NCBI RefSeq assembly: GCF_003261055.1
Contig: NZ_CP030073.1
Span: forward strand, 5,704,001 to 5,768,000
Source of the DNA: Streptomyces cadmiisoli
GTDB taxonomy: Bacteria; Actinomycetota; Actinomycetes; Streptomycetales; Streptomycetaceae
Reading direction: 5' to 3'
Length of the DNA stretch: 64,000 nucleotides
Part shown: positions 25,158-35,255 of the stretch, one piece after another
Layout: every line of letters begins with the position of its first letter
Numbering within the stretch: the first letter of the stretch is position 1
Made by a program: the position numbers and the translations under genes
The notes under the pieces: generated by a model
Seen by the model: the letters and a program-made list of their open reading frames with translations, nothing else
Databases searched by the model: none
Told to the model about the DNA's origin: nothing

Positions 25158-27836
25158 GTGACTGCCGTCACTGACCAGAACCACACGGAGCACGCCGATC
25201 CGGACCACCGGGAGGCCGCGCCCCGCGAGAGCAGGCGCGCGCTCGACCGTGCCCCGGTGGGGGGAAGCGCCGAAATCGGACCCCCCAAGCAGGAGGCCCC
25301 CCGGGAAAACGTCATCGAGGAGGTCGCTTTCGGAATGACCGAAGAGGGCGATTCCGTAATGAGTGTCTCCAAGGTGCACGCCGTCGAAAGCGGTGTTCAC
25401 GGGGAGGGCGATTCCGGAAAGAACGAGAACGCGGTCGAGGCTTCCGAAAGGGGCCTCTCCGACGGCCTCTCCGGGGTGGGTGATTCCGCGGAGTACGTTC
25501 CCGAGGCGGACGCTCCCGGAAACGCCGTCCCGGAGGCGGAGGATTCCGCGGGGAGCGCCGTGCGGCGGGGCGCGTCCGCCCCTTCCGAAGGGCGTGCTTC
25601 CGAAGGGCGTGCTGCCGACGGGGACGCTCCCGCGGGGGGCGCCCCGCACCGGGACGCCTCCGAAGGCGGTGCCCCGGAGCGGGGCGCTTCGCAGCGGGGC
25701 GCTTCTGAAGGGCGCGCCTCGGAGCGGGGCGTACCCGAGAAGGGGCTTCCGACCGGCGAGGTCTCCGAAAAGGGTGCTGCGCGGGACGCTGCTTCCGCGA
25801 AGGGGTCCGGCGCGGAGCACGAACCCGGGACGCGCGCGGGGACCGGTTCCCGTGGCGGGGCGGACGCGGAGGACGGTTCCTCCGGGCAGAGCGGTCGCGG
25901 TTCCCGTGCGCGTACGGACGCCGAGTCCGCCGAGCGGCACTCCAGGTGGGCCGGGGGCAGGCCCGACGAGCCGGATCCGCGCGAGCGGGCCGCGACACGC
26001 GCCGACCAGGACCACACGCGCGTGCGGCCCGACGCCGTCCGTCGCGGGGCGGACGGCCGCGGCGACTCCCGCGCGCAGTCCGGGACCCGCGCGGACTCCC
26101 GTACCCAGCCGGGCGCCCGTACGGAACCCGACGACGCCTGGGACGACGGACTGATCGCACGGCGGGTGAACGAGACGACCGCCCCCGAGCAGCCTGCCGT
26201 CGTGGAGACCAGGCCGTCCGCCCCGCAGACCGTGCCCCCGCTCGCCTACGACGGCCCGCTCCGCTCCCGCCTCGACGCGCTGCGCGAACTGGTGGGCCTG
26301 TCCCGCGCCCGGCTCGACAACAAGACGCTCGCCGAGGCGGGCCGGGTCCTCGACGAGGCGGCGGCCCGGCGCAAGCTGTCCGGGCAGCACACCGTCGTCG
26401 CCGTCGCGGGCGCGACCGGCAGCGGCAAGTCGCAGCTGTTCAACGCGCTGGCGGGGGTGGCCATCTCGGAGACGGGGGTGCGCCGTCCGACGACCGCCGC
26501 GCCCATCGCGTGCAGCTGGAGCGACGGTGCCGCCGGCCTCATCGACCGGCTCGGCATCCCGGGGCGCCTGCGCCGCCGCCCGCTCCAGAGCCCCGAGGCG
26601 GAGGCGCAGTTGCGCGGGCTGGTCCTGGTCGACCTGCCCGACCTCGACTCGGCGGCCGTACAGCACCGTGAGCAGGCCGAGAAGGTCCTGGAACTGGTCG
26701 ACGCGATCATCTGGGTACTGGATCCCGAGAAGTACGCCGACGCCGTCCTCCACGAGCGCTATCTGCGGCCCATGGCCGGGCACGCCGAGGTCATGTTCGT
26801 CGTCCTCAACCAGGTCGACCGGCTCCCCGGTGAGGCCGCCCACCAAGTGCTCGACGACCTCCGGCGGTTGCTGGACGAGGACGGCATCCCCCTCGGGGAG
26901 TACGGCGAACCGGGCGCGACCGTGCTCGCGCTGTCCGCGCTCACCGGCGACGGTGTCGGTGAACTGCGTGAGGCACTCGGCCAGTTCGTGACCGAGCGGG
27001 GCGCCGCGGCGCGCCGGATCTCGGCCGACCTCGACGCCGCCGCGGTACGCCTGTGGCCCGTGTACGCCACCACGCGGCGCGCCGGACTCAGCGAGCAGGC
27101 GCGGGACGAGTTCTCGGCGCGACTGGCCGACGCCGTGGGCGCCACCGCCGCCGGTGAGGCGGCCGAGCGGGCGTGGCTGCGCAGCGCCAACCGCGCGTGC
27201 GGGACGCCCTGGCTGCGGCTGTGGCGCTGGTTCCACGTCCGGCGCGAACCGCAGACCGGCCGGGTGCAGCTCCGCGCGCAACAGGCGGACGAGCAGGCCA
27301 CCGCCCGGCAACGGGTCGAACAGGCGGTGCGCACGGTGGCCGACCGGGCGTCGACGGGTCTGCCGACGCCCTGGGCGCAGGCGGTGCGGGAGGCCGCGGT
27401 ACGCGGTGCCCAGGGGTTGCCCGAGGCGCTGGACGAGCTGGCCGAGCGGACCGGGCTGCCGGCGGGACGGCCGCCGACACCGGGCTGGTGGCCGGTGGCG
27501 GTGCTGGCGCAGGCGTCCATGACGATCCTGCAAGTCGTCGGCGGGCTGTGGCTGGTGGGCCAGATCGTCGGGGTGATCCCGCCGAATCTGGGGGTGCCGG
27601 TGATGCTGATGGTGGCCGGGATCATCGGCGGCCCGATCGTCGAGTGGAGCTGCCGGATGGCCGCACGGGGCCCGGCCAGGAGGTACGGCCTGGACGCGGA
27701 ACGCCGGCTGAGGGAGGCCGCGGCGGGCTGCGGCCGGGCCAGAGTCCTCGACCCGGTGGCCTCGGAACTCCTGCGGTACCGGGAAGTGCGGGAGCAGTAC
27801 GGGAAGGTGACGGGGGCGGGGGTCGGGGTGCGCTGA
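25158..27836 (+). CDS. dynB: Dynamin-like GTPase with membrane helices, second of pair
   Basis: An 892-residue protein. Residues 1 to about 340 are low-complexity, rich in Glu, Gly, Ser, Ala and Arg, with degenerate repeats (SEGRASERG, GDS). The GTPase domain begins near residue 370, with P-loop AGATGSGKS (about 417-425), G3 DLPDLDS (about 492) and G4 NQVD (about 551). Two adjacent transmembrane helices (about 778-828) act as a membrane paddle. GAGAGG precedes the GTG, three bases after the first dynamin gene. It would anchor the dynamin pair at sporulation septa. The N-terminal extension uses many more A/T-ending codons (GAA, GGA, GAT, TCC) than the GTPase part. Confidence 0.86.
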   Translation: MTAVTDQNHTEHADPDHREAAPRESRRALDRAPVGGSAEIGPPKQEAPRENVIEEVAFGMTEEGDSVMSVSKVHAVESGVHGEGDSGKNENAVEASERGLSDGLSGVGDSAEYVPEADAPGNAVPEAEDSAGSAVRRGASAPSEGRASEGRAADGDAPAGGAPHRDASEGGAPERGASQRGASEGRASERGVPEKGLPTGEVSEKGAARDAASAKGSGAEHEPGTRAGTGSRGGADAEDGSSGQSGRGSRARTDAESAERHSRWAGGRPDEPDPRERAATRADQDHTRVRPDAVRRGADGRGDSRAQSGTRADSRTQPGARTEPDDAWDDGLIARRVNETTAPEQPAVVETRPSAPQTVPPLAYDGPLRSRLDALRELVGLSRARLDNKTLAEAGRVLDEAAARRKLSGQHTVVAVAGATGSGKSQLFNALAGVAISETGVRRPTTAAPIACSWSDGAAGLIDRLGIPGRLRRRPLQSPEAEAQLRGLVLVDLPDLDSAAVQHREQAEKVLELVDAIIWVLDPEKYADAVLHERYLRPMAGHAEVMFVVLNQVDRLPGEAAHQVLDDLRRLLDEDGIPLGEYGEPGATVLALSALTGDGVGELREALGQFVTERGAAARRISADLDAAAVRLWPVYATTRRAGLSEQARDEFSARLADAVGATAAGEAAERAWLRSANRACGTPWLRLWRWFHVRREPQTGRVQLRAQQADEQATARQRVEQAVRTVADRASTGLPTPWAQAVREAAVRGAQGLPEALDELAERTGLPAGRPPTPGWWPVAVLAQASMTILQVVGGLWLVGQIVGVIPPNLGVPVMLMVAGIIGGPIVEWSCRMAARGPARRYGLDAERRLREAAAGCGRARVLDPVASELLRYREVREQYGKVTGAGVGVR

Positions 27837-28155
27837 GTGGTCGGGGCGGACGGCGGTTGCCGGGTCCGTCCCGGGAGGCGGACGGCCGGCGGTCGTCCGG
27901 CCGGGGCGAGCCGCGTGACGGTCGTCCCCCGGACGGGTGGCGGAGTTTTCCACAGGCTGGGGGCGGTCCACAGCGCTCTGCGGGCCCGGCTCGGCGGATG
28001 CAGTCTGGATTCGCGGCGATCGCGAGGAAGCGCTCGCCACGACCGCGGTGGCACGCACGGCAACGGCGGCCACCGCGTCGGACGCAGCCGTACGGGACGG
28101 GCCCGTCGGCGTGTCCGCCCGGCGCGCCCCGCCGGGCGGGGGAGGGGAGCAGGAG
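27837..28155. other. Intergenic region before ssbB
   Basis: It holds 319 GC-rich bases. TTTTCCACA (27946-27954) is one mismatch from the Streptomyces DnaA box TTGTCCACA, and GGTCCACAG follows at 27965. Two weak boxes alone do not make an origin. No gene is supported here; the ssbB Shine-Dalgarno sequence lies at the right edge. Confidence 0.4.
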
Positions 28156-28641
28156 ATGAACGAGACGATGGTCTGCGCGGTGGGCAACGTGGCGACCCAG
28201 CCCGTCTACCGGGAGCCGGCGTCGGGACCGTCCGCGCGGTTCCGGCTGGCGGTGACCTCCCGGTACTGGGACCGAGAGAAGAACGCCTGGGCGGACGGGC
28301 ACACCAACTTCTTCACGGTCTGGGCCAATCGGCAGCTCGCTTCGAACGCGGCGGCGTCCCTGTCGGTGGGCGATCCCGTCGTCGTCCAGGGCCGCTTGAA
28401 GGTGCGGACGGACGTGCGGGAGGGACAGAGCCGGACCTCGGCGGACATCGACGCCGTGGCGATCGGCCACGATCTGGCGCGGGGTACCGCCGCGTTCCGG
28501 CGAGCCAATGCCAATGCCAATGCCGGCGAGGCGGAGGCGCCCGTGACACCGCCCCGGCCCGAACCCGCGTGGGAGACACCCGAGGCGGACACCGAGATCG
28601 CTGCGTCCCGGCCACGGCCGGAGCACGCGGCGGTGACATGA
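28156..28641 (+). CDS. ssbB: Single-stranded DNA-binding protein SsbB
   Basis: A 161-residue protein with an OB fold: an N-terminal MVCAVGNVATQPVYRE strand, RFRLAVTSRYWD, FFTVWANRQLASNAA and PVVVQGRLKVR. The C-terminus ends in a Pro/Glu-rich tail without the acidic D-D-x-P-F tip of SsbA. This is the hallmark of the second Streptomyces SSB, which acts in chromosome segregation during sporulation rather than replication. The start ATG follows GCAGGAG. Lying near the dynamin genes, it fits a sporulation neighbourhood. Confidence 0.88.
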   Translation: MNETMVCAVGNVATQPVYREPASGPSARFRLAVTSRYWDREKNAWADGHTNFFTVWANRQLASNAAASLSVGDPVVVQGRLKVRTDVREGQSRTSADIDAVAIGHDLARGTAAFRRANANANAGEAEAPVTPPRPEPAWETPEADTEIAASRPRPEHAAVT

Positions 28642-28964
28642 CGTCACGGGGCCGGACGGCCGCCGTGCGGAGCCCGAAACGGTCGGGCGGAGCGCGCTGA
28701 CACGGCTGTCCGGCGAACCGGCCCGACCGAACCGCGGCTTATCGGCGTTTAGGCCCCCGAAGGGTGACGGTGATCGGTCGACGGGCCCTGTTCGGGCCGG
28801 TCTCGGTGGTAACGATTACGAGTCGGATTGTCGGACCGGCGGGACGACCGGGAAAGGTGGTGCGCCCGTTTCCCTAGGATGCCGGACATGACTCTCGGGG
28901 CTTGAGATTCTGCTGGTGGGACCGTACCCCCCATGTCAACGGGTCCTGCTCGAAGGGGAATTCT
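28642..28964. other. Intergenic region between ssbB and surface-protein gene
   Basis: 323 bases. The palindrome TGACGTCA lies at the left edge, an AT-richer patch (GTAACGATTACGAGTC) near 28807, and a possible -10 element TAGGAT at 28875-28880 upstream of the next gene. No matching -35 was recognised and no gene is supported. Confidence 0.4.
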
Positions 28965-30374
28965 GTGTTTTCTTCGTTCTCCGCACCGTCCGCGTGCGGG
29001 CGAGGGGCGGCCCGGCTCGCCGCCGTGACGCTGGTCTCGGGGCTGGCCGTCACGGCCGCGACGGTGATGGCCGTGCCCGCCGCGGCCGGGACCGGCACCG
29101 TGCAGTCCGGCGGTGGCGCGGCGGCCACGATCAGCGGCCTGAAGACCTACGGCGCGGCCGTCGTGCACGCCGACGAGGGCGACCTGGAGATCTCCGCGGG
29201 TCTCTTCGAGATGTCCGTCGAGGGCGGCGGCACCCTGCAGACGTACTGCGTCGACATCCACAACCCCACGCAGCGGGACGCGAAGTACCACGAGACGGCG
29301 TGGAGCGGCACCTCGCTCGGCGCCAACGACGACTCGGGCCGCATCCGCTGGATCCTCCAGCACTCCTACCCGCAGGTGAACGACCTCGCGGCGCTGGCAC
29401 GCCAGGCGGGCATCCGCGGCGGTCTCAGCGAGCAGGACGCCGCGGCCGGCACCCAGGTCGCCATCTGGCGCTACTCGGACGGGGTGGACGTCGAAGCCGT
29501 CGACCCCGAGGCCGAGAAGCTCGCCGACCATCTGGAGCACAGCGCCCGCGGCGTGGCGGAGCCCGAGGCGTCGCTGACCCTCGACCCGCCCGTGCTCTCC
29601 GGCCGCCCCGGTGAGCGGCTCGGACCGGTCACGGTGCGCACCAACGCGGGCAGCGTCACGGTGGCCCCGCCGGCGGAGGCCGCGGCCGCCGGGGTGCGGA
29701 TCGTCGACAAGGACGGCAAGGACGTCACCACCGCGAAGGACGGCAGCCGGCTGTTCATCGACGTGCCCGAGGACACCCCGGACGGTTCGGCCGAACTCAC
29801 CGTGCAGGCGTCGACCACCGTGCCGGTGGGCCGCGCCTTCGCCTCCGAGACCAGGAGCCAGACCCAGATCCTGGCCGGCTCCAGCGAGTCCACGGTCTCG
29901 GCGGCGGTGAGCGCGTCATGGGCGGAGAAGGGCGCGATACCCGCCCTGTCCGCGCAGGAGAACTGCGCCGAGGGCGGCGTCGACATCACGGCGGTCAACC
30001 AGGGCGACGAGGACTTCGTGTTCGAGCTCATGGGCGCCGAGCACACCATCCGGGCCGGCGAGACCCGCACGGTGACCGTCCCGCTCCAGGAGGACCAGGC
30101 CTACGACTTCACGATCACCGGTCCCGGCGGCTACGAGAAGCGCTTCACCGGCGTCCTCGACTGCCACACCCAGGCCGGTGAGGCGGACGAGGCGGGCACC
30201 TCCACCCAGACCCTGAGCGAACCGAGCCCGGCCACCGCGGGCAGCACCACCGCCGACGCGAACCTCGCCGCGACGGGCGGCTCCGACGCCACCCCGCTGA
30301 TCGCGGGAGCGGCCATCGGCCTGGTCGTACTCGGCGGCGCGGCGCTGATCGTGGTCCGCAGAAAGAAGCCGTGA
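28965..30374 (+). CDS. Sortase-anchored thioester-domain surface protein
   Basis: A 469-residue cell-wall protein. A signal peptide (about 1-41) precedes a Cys-Gln thioester domain (TQXA/TED). Cys95 in LQTYCVDIHNPT and Gln164 in GTQVAIWRYSDG are the pair that form the internal thioester. A beta-rich stalk (about 200-330) and a further domain with two cysteines follow. A sortase signal LAATG (about 434), a hydrophobic helix and VVRRKKP end the protein. In Gram-positive bacteria such domains form covalent bonds with target amines. The GTG start at 28965 follows GAAGGGG. It is probably monocistronic, with a hairpin after the stop. Confidence 0.88.
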   Translation: MFSSFSAPSACGRGAARLAAVTLVSGLAVTAATVMAVPAAAGTGTVQSGGGAAATISGLKTYGAAVVHADEGDLEISAGLFEMSVEGGGTLQTYCVDIHNPTQRDAKYHETAWSGTSLGANDDSGRIRWILQHSYPQVNDLAALARQAGIRGGLSEQDAAAGTQVAIWRYSDGVDVEAVDPEAEKLADHLEHSARGVAEPEASLTLDPPVLSGRPGERLGPVTVRTNAGSVTVAPPAEAAAAGVRIVDKDGKDVTTAKDGSRLFIDVPEDTPDGSAELTVQASTTVPVGRAFASETRSQTQILAGSSESTVSAAVSASWAEKGAIPALSAQENCAEGGVDITAVNQGDEDFVFELMGAEHTIRAGETRTVTVPLQEDQAYDFTITGPGGYEKRFTGVLDCHTQAGEADEAGTSTQTLSEPSPATAGSTTADANLAATGGSDATPLIAGAAIGLVVLGGAALIVVRRKKP

Positions 30375-30396
30375 CAAGGGGGAATCCGTAGCCCCG

Positions 30397-30424
30397 GCGG
30401 CCGGCCCGGAACGGCACCGGCCGC
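30397..30424 (+). terminator. Hairpin after thioester surface-protein gene
   Basis: GCGGCCGG and CCGGCCGC form an 8-bp perfect stem with a 12-base loop, 23 bases after the stop codon. It has no T-run, so this is a modest candidate. Confidence 0.55.
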
Positions 30425-30455
30425 AACCAGGGTGCGACGGCGGGCCTCACTCCGC

Positions 30456-30532
30456 AGGAGCCAGGAGCCAGGAGCCAGGAGCCCGGAGCCAGGAGCCAGG
30501 AGCCCGGAGCCCGGAGCCAGGAGCCCGGAGCC
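30456..30532. repeat. Simple tandem repeat, 11 x (A/C)GGAGCC
   Basis: Eleven consecutive 7-base units, alternating between AGGAGCC and CGGAGCC. They lie between two convergent genes (stop codons at 30374 and 30551). No coding function is apparent. Confidence 0.95.
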
Positions 30533-30550
30533 CGGGCCGAGCCCTCGGTC

Positions 30551-31093
30551 TCAGTCGAGGGCGGCCCATGGGCCGCTGGTCTCCTCCTTCGGGATCCACA
30601 GCTGCGGCTGACTCGCGCGGCAGTACTCCTCTGCCCGGTCGTCCCAGGGGAACCGCCCCTCCCTGTCCGGCCAGAACAACTGCATGATCGGAAACGACGG
30701 TGCCTGGTAGAAGTCGATCCCGGCACCGAAGAAGTCCCGGTACCAGCTCGTGTGAACCGGCCGCACGATCACCGGACAGCCGTTCAGGATGTCGTCCCGT
30801 ACCTGATCGGCTTCCAGGGTGTGTCCATTGCGGATCTCTCGTCCTGCCACGTTCACGACGGTCGTCATCGTCTCGATCCGCAGACCGAAGACGCAGACCT
30901 CCGGGCTGCGCAGGGTGTGCCACATGCCGATCGAGTAGGCCCAGTCCGCCGGTGCCTCGCAGCCGGCACCGACGCCCATCACGTGCCAGCCGTGCTCGGA
31001 CACGTTCGCGGCTGTGCGGCCGTCGCGTTCCTTCCAGGCGGGGCCGTCCGCGGGAGGCGAGCACAGGAGGCAGAAGCAGGGGGAGCGATCCAT
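30551..31093 (-). CDS. DUF4262-type protein
   Basis: A 180-residue cytoplasmic protein. The core HGWHVMGVGAG...PADWAYSIGMWHTLRSPEVC and the later NGHTLEADQVRDDILNGCPV match the DUF4262 family, whose function is unknown. An N-terminal CFCLLC cluster may bind metal. It ends in PFPW-like tryptophan-rich sequence (FPWDD...WIPKEE). The gene stands alone on the minus strand, divergent from ettA. Confidence 0.78.
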   Translation of the reverse strand: MDRSPCFCLLCSPPADGPAWKERDGRTAANVSEHGWHVMGVGAGCEAPADWAYSIGMWHTLRSPEVCVFGLRIETMTTVVNVAGREIRNGHTLEADQVRDDILNGCPVIVRPVHTSWYRDFFGAGIDFYQAPSFPIMQLFWPDREGRFPWDDRAEEYCRASQPQLWIPKEETSGPWAALD

Positions 31094-31327
31094 CCGAGGA
31101 GGTTACGACGCCCTCGATCATGGTCGGCGTGGGGCCGTCCCTGGGCGGTGCGAGGGTGGCCGCGGTCGGCCGACGGGTATCGACAGTGACAGTGAATCTC
31201 GGCTGCCCGAGCGTGAACCCCCAGGTCAGCGCACCGGGCGGGAACGCGTTTCCTCCCAGGGGTGGCGGTACGGCAAGATGGGGTGTATCTGCCCACTGCC
31301 AGATTTCAAGCTGCCGGACGGTTTCTC

Positions 31328-32992
<1,665 letters not shown>

Positions 32993-32994
32993 TC

Positions 32995-33411
32995 TTGCGG
33001 CACATCTACCGCTGCCCGCTGCGCTGGGCGGACATGGACGCGTACGGCCACGTCAACAACGTGGTGTTCCTCCGCTACCTGGAGGAAGCCCGTATCGACT
33101 TCCTGTTCCGCCCGGACAAGGACTTCCAGCAGGGTTCCGTGGTGGCGCGCCATGAGATCGACTACAAGCGGCAGCTCGTCCACCGGCACGCGCCCGTGGA
33201 CATCGAGCTGTGGGTCACGGAGGTCCGGGCGGCCTCCTTCACCCTCACCTACGAGGTCAAGGACGGCGAGCAGGTCTACGTCCGCGCCTCGACGGTGATC
33301 GTGCCGTTCGACTTCGAGGCGCAGCGCCCGCGCCGGATCACCGTGCAGGAACGGGAGTTCCTCCAGGAATACATGGACGACGTGGAAGAGGGGGAGGCCG
33401 TCGCCGCATGA
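32995..33411 (+). CDS. Acyl-CoA thioesterase (4HBT hotdog fold)
   Basis: A 138-residue hotdog-fold protein. WADMDAYGHVNNVVFLRYLEEARIDF contains the D-x3-H-V-N-N catalytic signature of the 4-hydroxybenzoyl-CoA thioesterase family. It is cytoplasmic and would hydrolyse an acyl-CoA of unknown chain. The TTG start at 32995 sits two bases after ettA, and its stop overlaps the next start by ATGA, so three genes form one operon. Coupling of an ABC-F factor to a thioesterase is probably just gene packing. Confidence 0.88.
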   Translation: MRHIYRCPLRWADMDAYGHVNNVVFLRYLEEARIDFLFRPDKDFQQGSVVARHEIDYKRQLVHRHAPVDIELWVTEVRAASFTLTYEVKDGEQVYVRASTVIVPFDFEAQRPRRITVQEREFLQEYMDDVEEGEAVAA

Positions 33412-34085
33412 CGGTGCTCCACCTCGCCGACGAGGGGGAGGCGGCGGATCTCGCGGCCTTCCTCTCGCGGCTGCTCCACTACGACCGTGGGGCGGCGGTG
33501 CGCCTTCAGGCGGCCGGTACCGCACTGGCCGTCTTCGGGCGCCCGCCCTCCTTCGAGGTGCTGGCGATCCGGGCGGTACGGCTGGCGAAGCCGTTCGAGG
33601 ACGGGCTGGACGTCACCCTGGACGTGACCGTGTCCGCCGGTGAGCTGCTGGAGTCCGTGGACGAGGCGGCGGCGACCGCCGCCGTGCCGGCCGCGGTGAC
33701 CGGCCCGCCGTGGGCGGGCGTGATGCCGCCGCGCGGCGGCTGGCGGCCGGAGCCCGGCCTGCCGGGCGCGGACGCGCTGCGGGGGATGGTCACCGCCGCG
33801 GTGGCCGAATTCCGGTCCCGTACGGGGGAGTTGGCGCCCGAGGGGCGTACCCGGGCCGAACTCGACCGGATCGGGCGGGAGATATGGTCCCGCGAGGTCG
33901 GCGGGACGCGGCTGCCGGTGCGTGCGGTGCACGCGGCGCAGTCCCTGGGGTTCCTGCGGCCGTTCGTGCGTGCGGAGGATCTCGGACTGTTCTCGTCGGG
34001 TACGTGGCTGCGGCTGCGGACGCCCTACGGGTCGGTCGCGGTGCGGCGGGCGGGACTCCCGACGCTGGGCGTCAGCGTGCGCTGA
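33408..34085 (+). CDS. Conserved hypothetical protein
   Basis: A 225-residue cytoplasmic protein with no recognisable domain, signal peptide or membrane segment. It begins MTVLHLADEGEAADLAAFLS and has an alpha/beta character with a Pro/Trp loop in the middle (GPPWAGVMPPRGGW). The start overlaps the thioesterase stop (ATGA), so it is the third gene of the ettA operon. I cannot assign a function. Confidence 0.75.
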   Translation: MTVLHLADEGEAADLAAFLSRLLHYDRGAAVRLQAAGTALAVFGRPPSFEVLAIRAVRLAKPFEDGLDVTLDVTVSAGELLESVDEAAATAAVPAAVTGPPWAGVMPPRGGWRPEPGLPGADALRGMVTAAVAEFRSRTGELAPEGRTRAELDRIGREIWSREVGGTRLPVRAVHAAQSLGFLRPFVRAEDLGLFSSGTWLRLRTPYGSVAVRRAGLPTLGVSVR

Positions 34086-34119
34086 CCCATGACGCGGCGG
34101 TCACGCCGACGTTCTCACC

Positions 34120-34191
34120 GGGCTGCCGGGCTGCCGGGCTGCCGGGCTGCCGGGCTGCCGGGCTGCCGGGCTGCCGGGCTGCCGGGCTGCC
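34120..34191. repeat. Simple tandem repeat, 9 x GGGCTGCC
   Basis: Nine perfect consecutive copies of the 8-base unit GGGCTGCC, 34 bases after the stop of the hypothetical gene and before the convergent ABC ATPase gene. Similar isolated octamer or heptamer repeats lie at 22472 and 30456, all after 3' ends. Confidence 0.95.
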
Positions 34192-34255
34192 GTCGCGCCG
34201 AAGCCCTCCCGACCTTCCCACCTTCCCACCCCTGGGTCCCGCTGCTCGCGACGAC

Positions 34256-35218
34256 TCAGTCCCGCTGCTCGCTGTCGTCCGGCCATACGCCGATGTGGTC
34301 GGCCTCCAGTTCCAGGGCCACGCGGTCGTGCATGCCGAGGGCGCGGGTGTACTCGGCGGGGAGTTGCAGCCGGCCGGCCCGGTCGAGCATGGCGTACTCC
34401 CGGGCCACCACCGTCTCGTGGCCGGTCGCCGCGTCCCGTTGGCTGCGGCGCAGCACCTCGGTGGAGGTGCGGCCGTCGCGGATGGCGACGGTGCGGCGCA
34501 CCTCGCCGGCCACCGCCTGGTCGTGGGTGACGATGACGATGGTGGTGCCCAGACGCTCGTTCGCCGTACGGAAGGCGGCGAAGACCTGTTCCGCGGTGTG
34601 GGAGTCGAGTTCGCCGGTGGGTTCGTCGGCGAGCAGGACCGCGGGCTTGTTGGCGAGCGCGACCGCGATGGCGACACGTTGCTGCTGCCCGCCGGACATC
34701 TGGTGCGGGCGCCGGTCGCGGCAGTCGGCGACCTCCAGCAACTCCAGGAGTTCCAGGGTGCGTTCCGACCGGTCGCGGCGGCGGATCCGGCGGCCGCCGG
34801 CGAGCTGCATGGGCAGGGCGACGTTCTGCGCGGCGCTCAGATGGGGCAGGAGGTTGCGCGAGGTCTGCTGCCAGACGAATCCGACCACTTCGCGGCGGTA
34901 GGCGAGCCGGTCCCCGGCGGTCATCGCAAGCAGGTCGCGGCCGGCCACCCGGGCGGCCCCGGCGGTGGGGGTGTCGAGGCCGGCGAGGATGTTCATCAGC
35001 GTCGACTTGCCGCTGCCCGAGGCCCCGACCAGGGCCATGAGCTCGCCCTCGCGGACGAGCAGGTCGAGGCCCTGGAGGGCCTGGACCTCCACGCCGTCGG
35101 TGCTGAAGACACGTACCAGGCGGTCGCAGCTGATCAGGGCGTCGTGGCCGTATGCGGGGCGTTCACGGCGGGCGTTCGCGCGGTCGGCCAGGTCGGCGAG
35201 GGTGGGGTTCGTCGTCAT
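34256..35218 (-). CDS. MacB/LolD-type ABC transporter ATPase
   Basis: A 320-residue ATPase of the type that powers FtsX-like mechanotransmission transporters. Walker A is GASGSGKST, the signature is MSGGQQQRVAIAVALANKP, Walker B is VLLADEPTGELDS, and VTHDQAV contains the switch histidine. A C-terminal extension of about 85 residues continues past the core. It is the last gene of a three-gene minus-strand operon with two giant permeases, 37 bases after the second permease stop. It lies near a simple repeat on its 3' side. Confidence 0.92.
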   Translation of the reverse strand: MTTNPTLADLADRANARRERPAYGHDALISCDRLVRVFSTDGVEVQALQGLDLLVREGELMALVGASGSGKSTLMNILAGLDTPTAGAARVAGRDLLAMTAGDRLAYRREVVGFVWQQTSRNLLPHLSAAQNVALPMQLAGGRRIRRRDRSERTLELLELLEVADCRDRRPHQMSGGQQQRVAIAVALANKPAVLLADEPTGELDSHTAEQVFAAFRTANERLGTTIVIVTHDQAVAGEVRRTVAIRDGRTSTEVLRRSQRDAATGHETVVAREYAMLDRAGRLQLPAEYTRALGMHDRVALELEADHIGVWPDDSEQRD

Positions 35219-35255
35219 GAGGACTCCAGGACGTGTCCGTGCGGCTGCTCGGGTC

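Noticed and set aside
27946..27975. Replication origin suggested by two DnaA-box-like sequences
   Set aside because: Two weak boxes without dnaA, dnaN or an AT-rich unwinding region are not enough; they occur by chance.
23433..28187. A 1584-codon minus-strand frame antisense to both dynamin genes
   Set aside because: Its length comes from high GC and the absence of stops opposite biased codons. The translated sequence has no domain and is full of Arg/Gly/Pro repeats; the plus-strand frames carry GTPase motifs.
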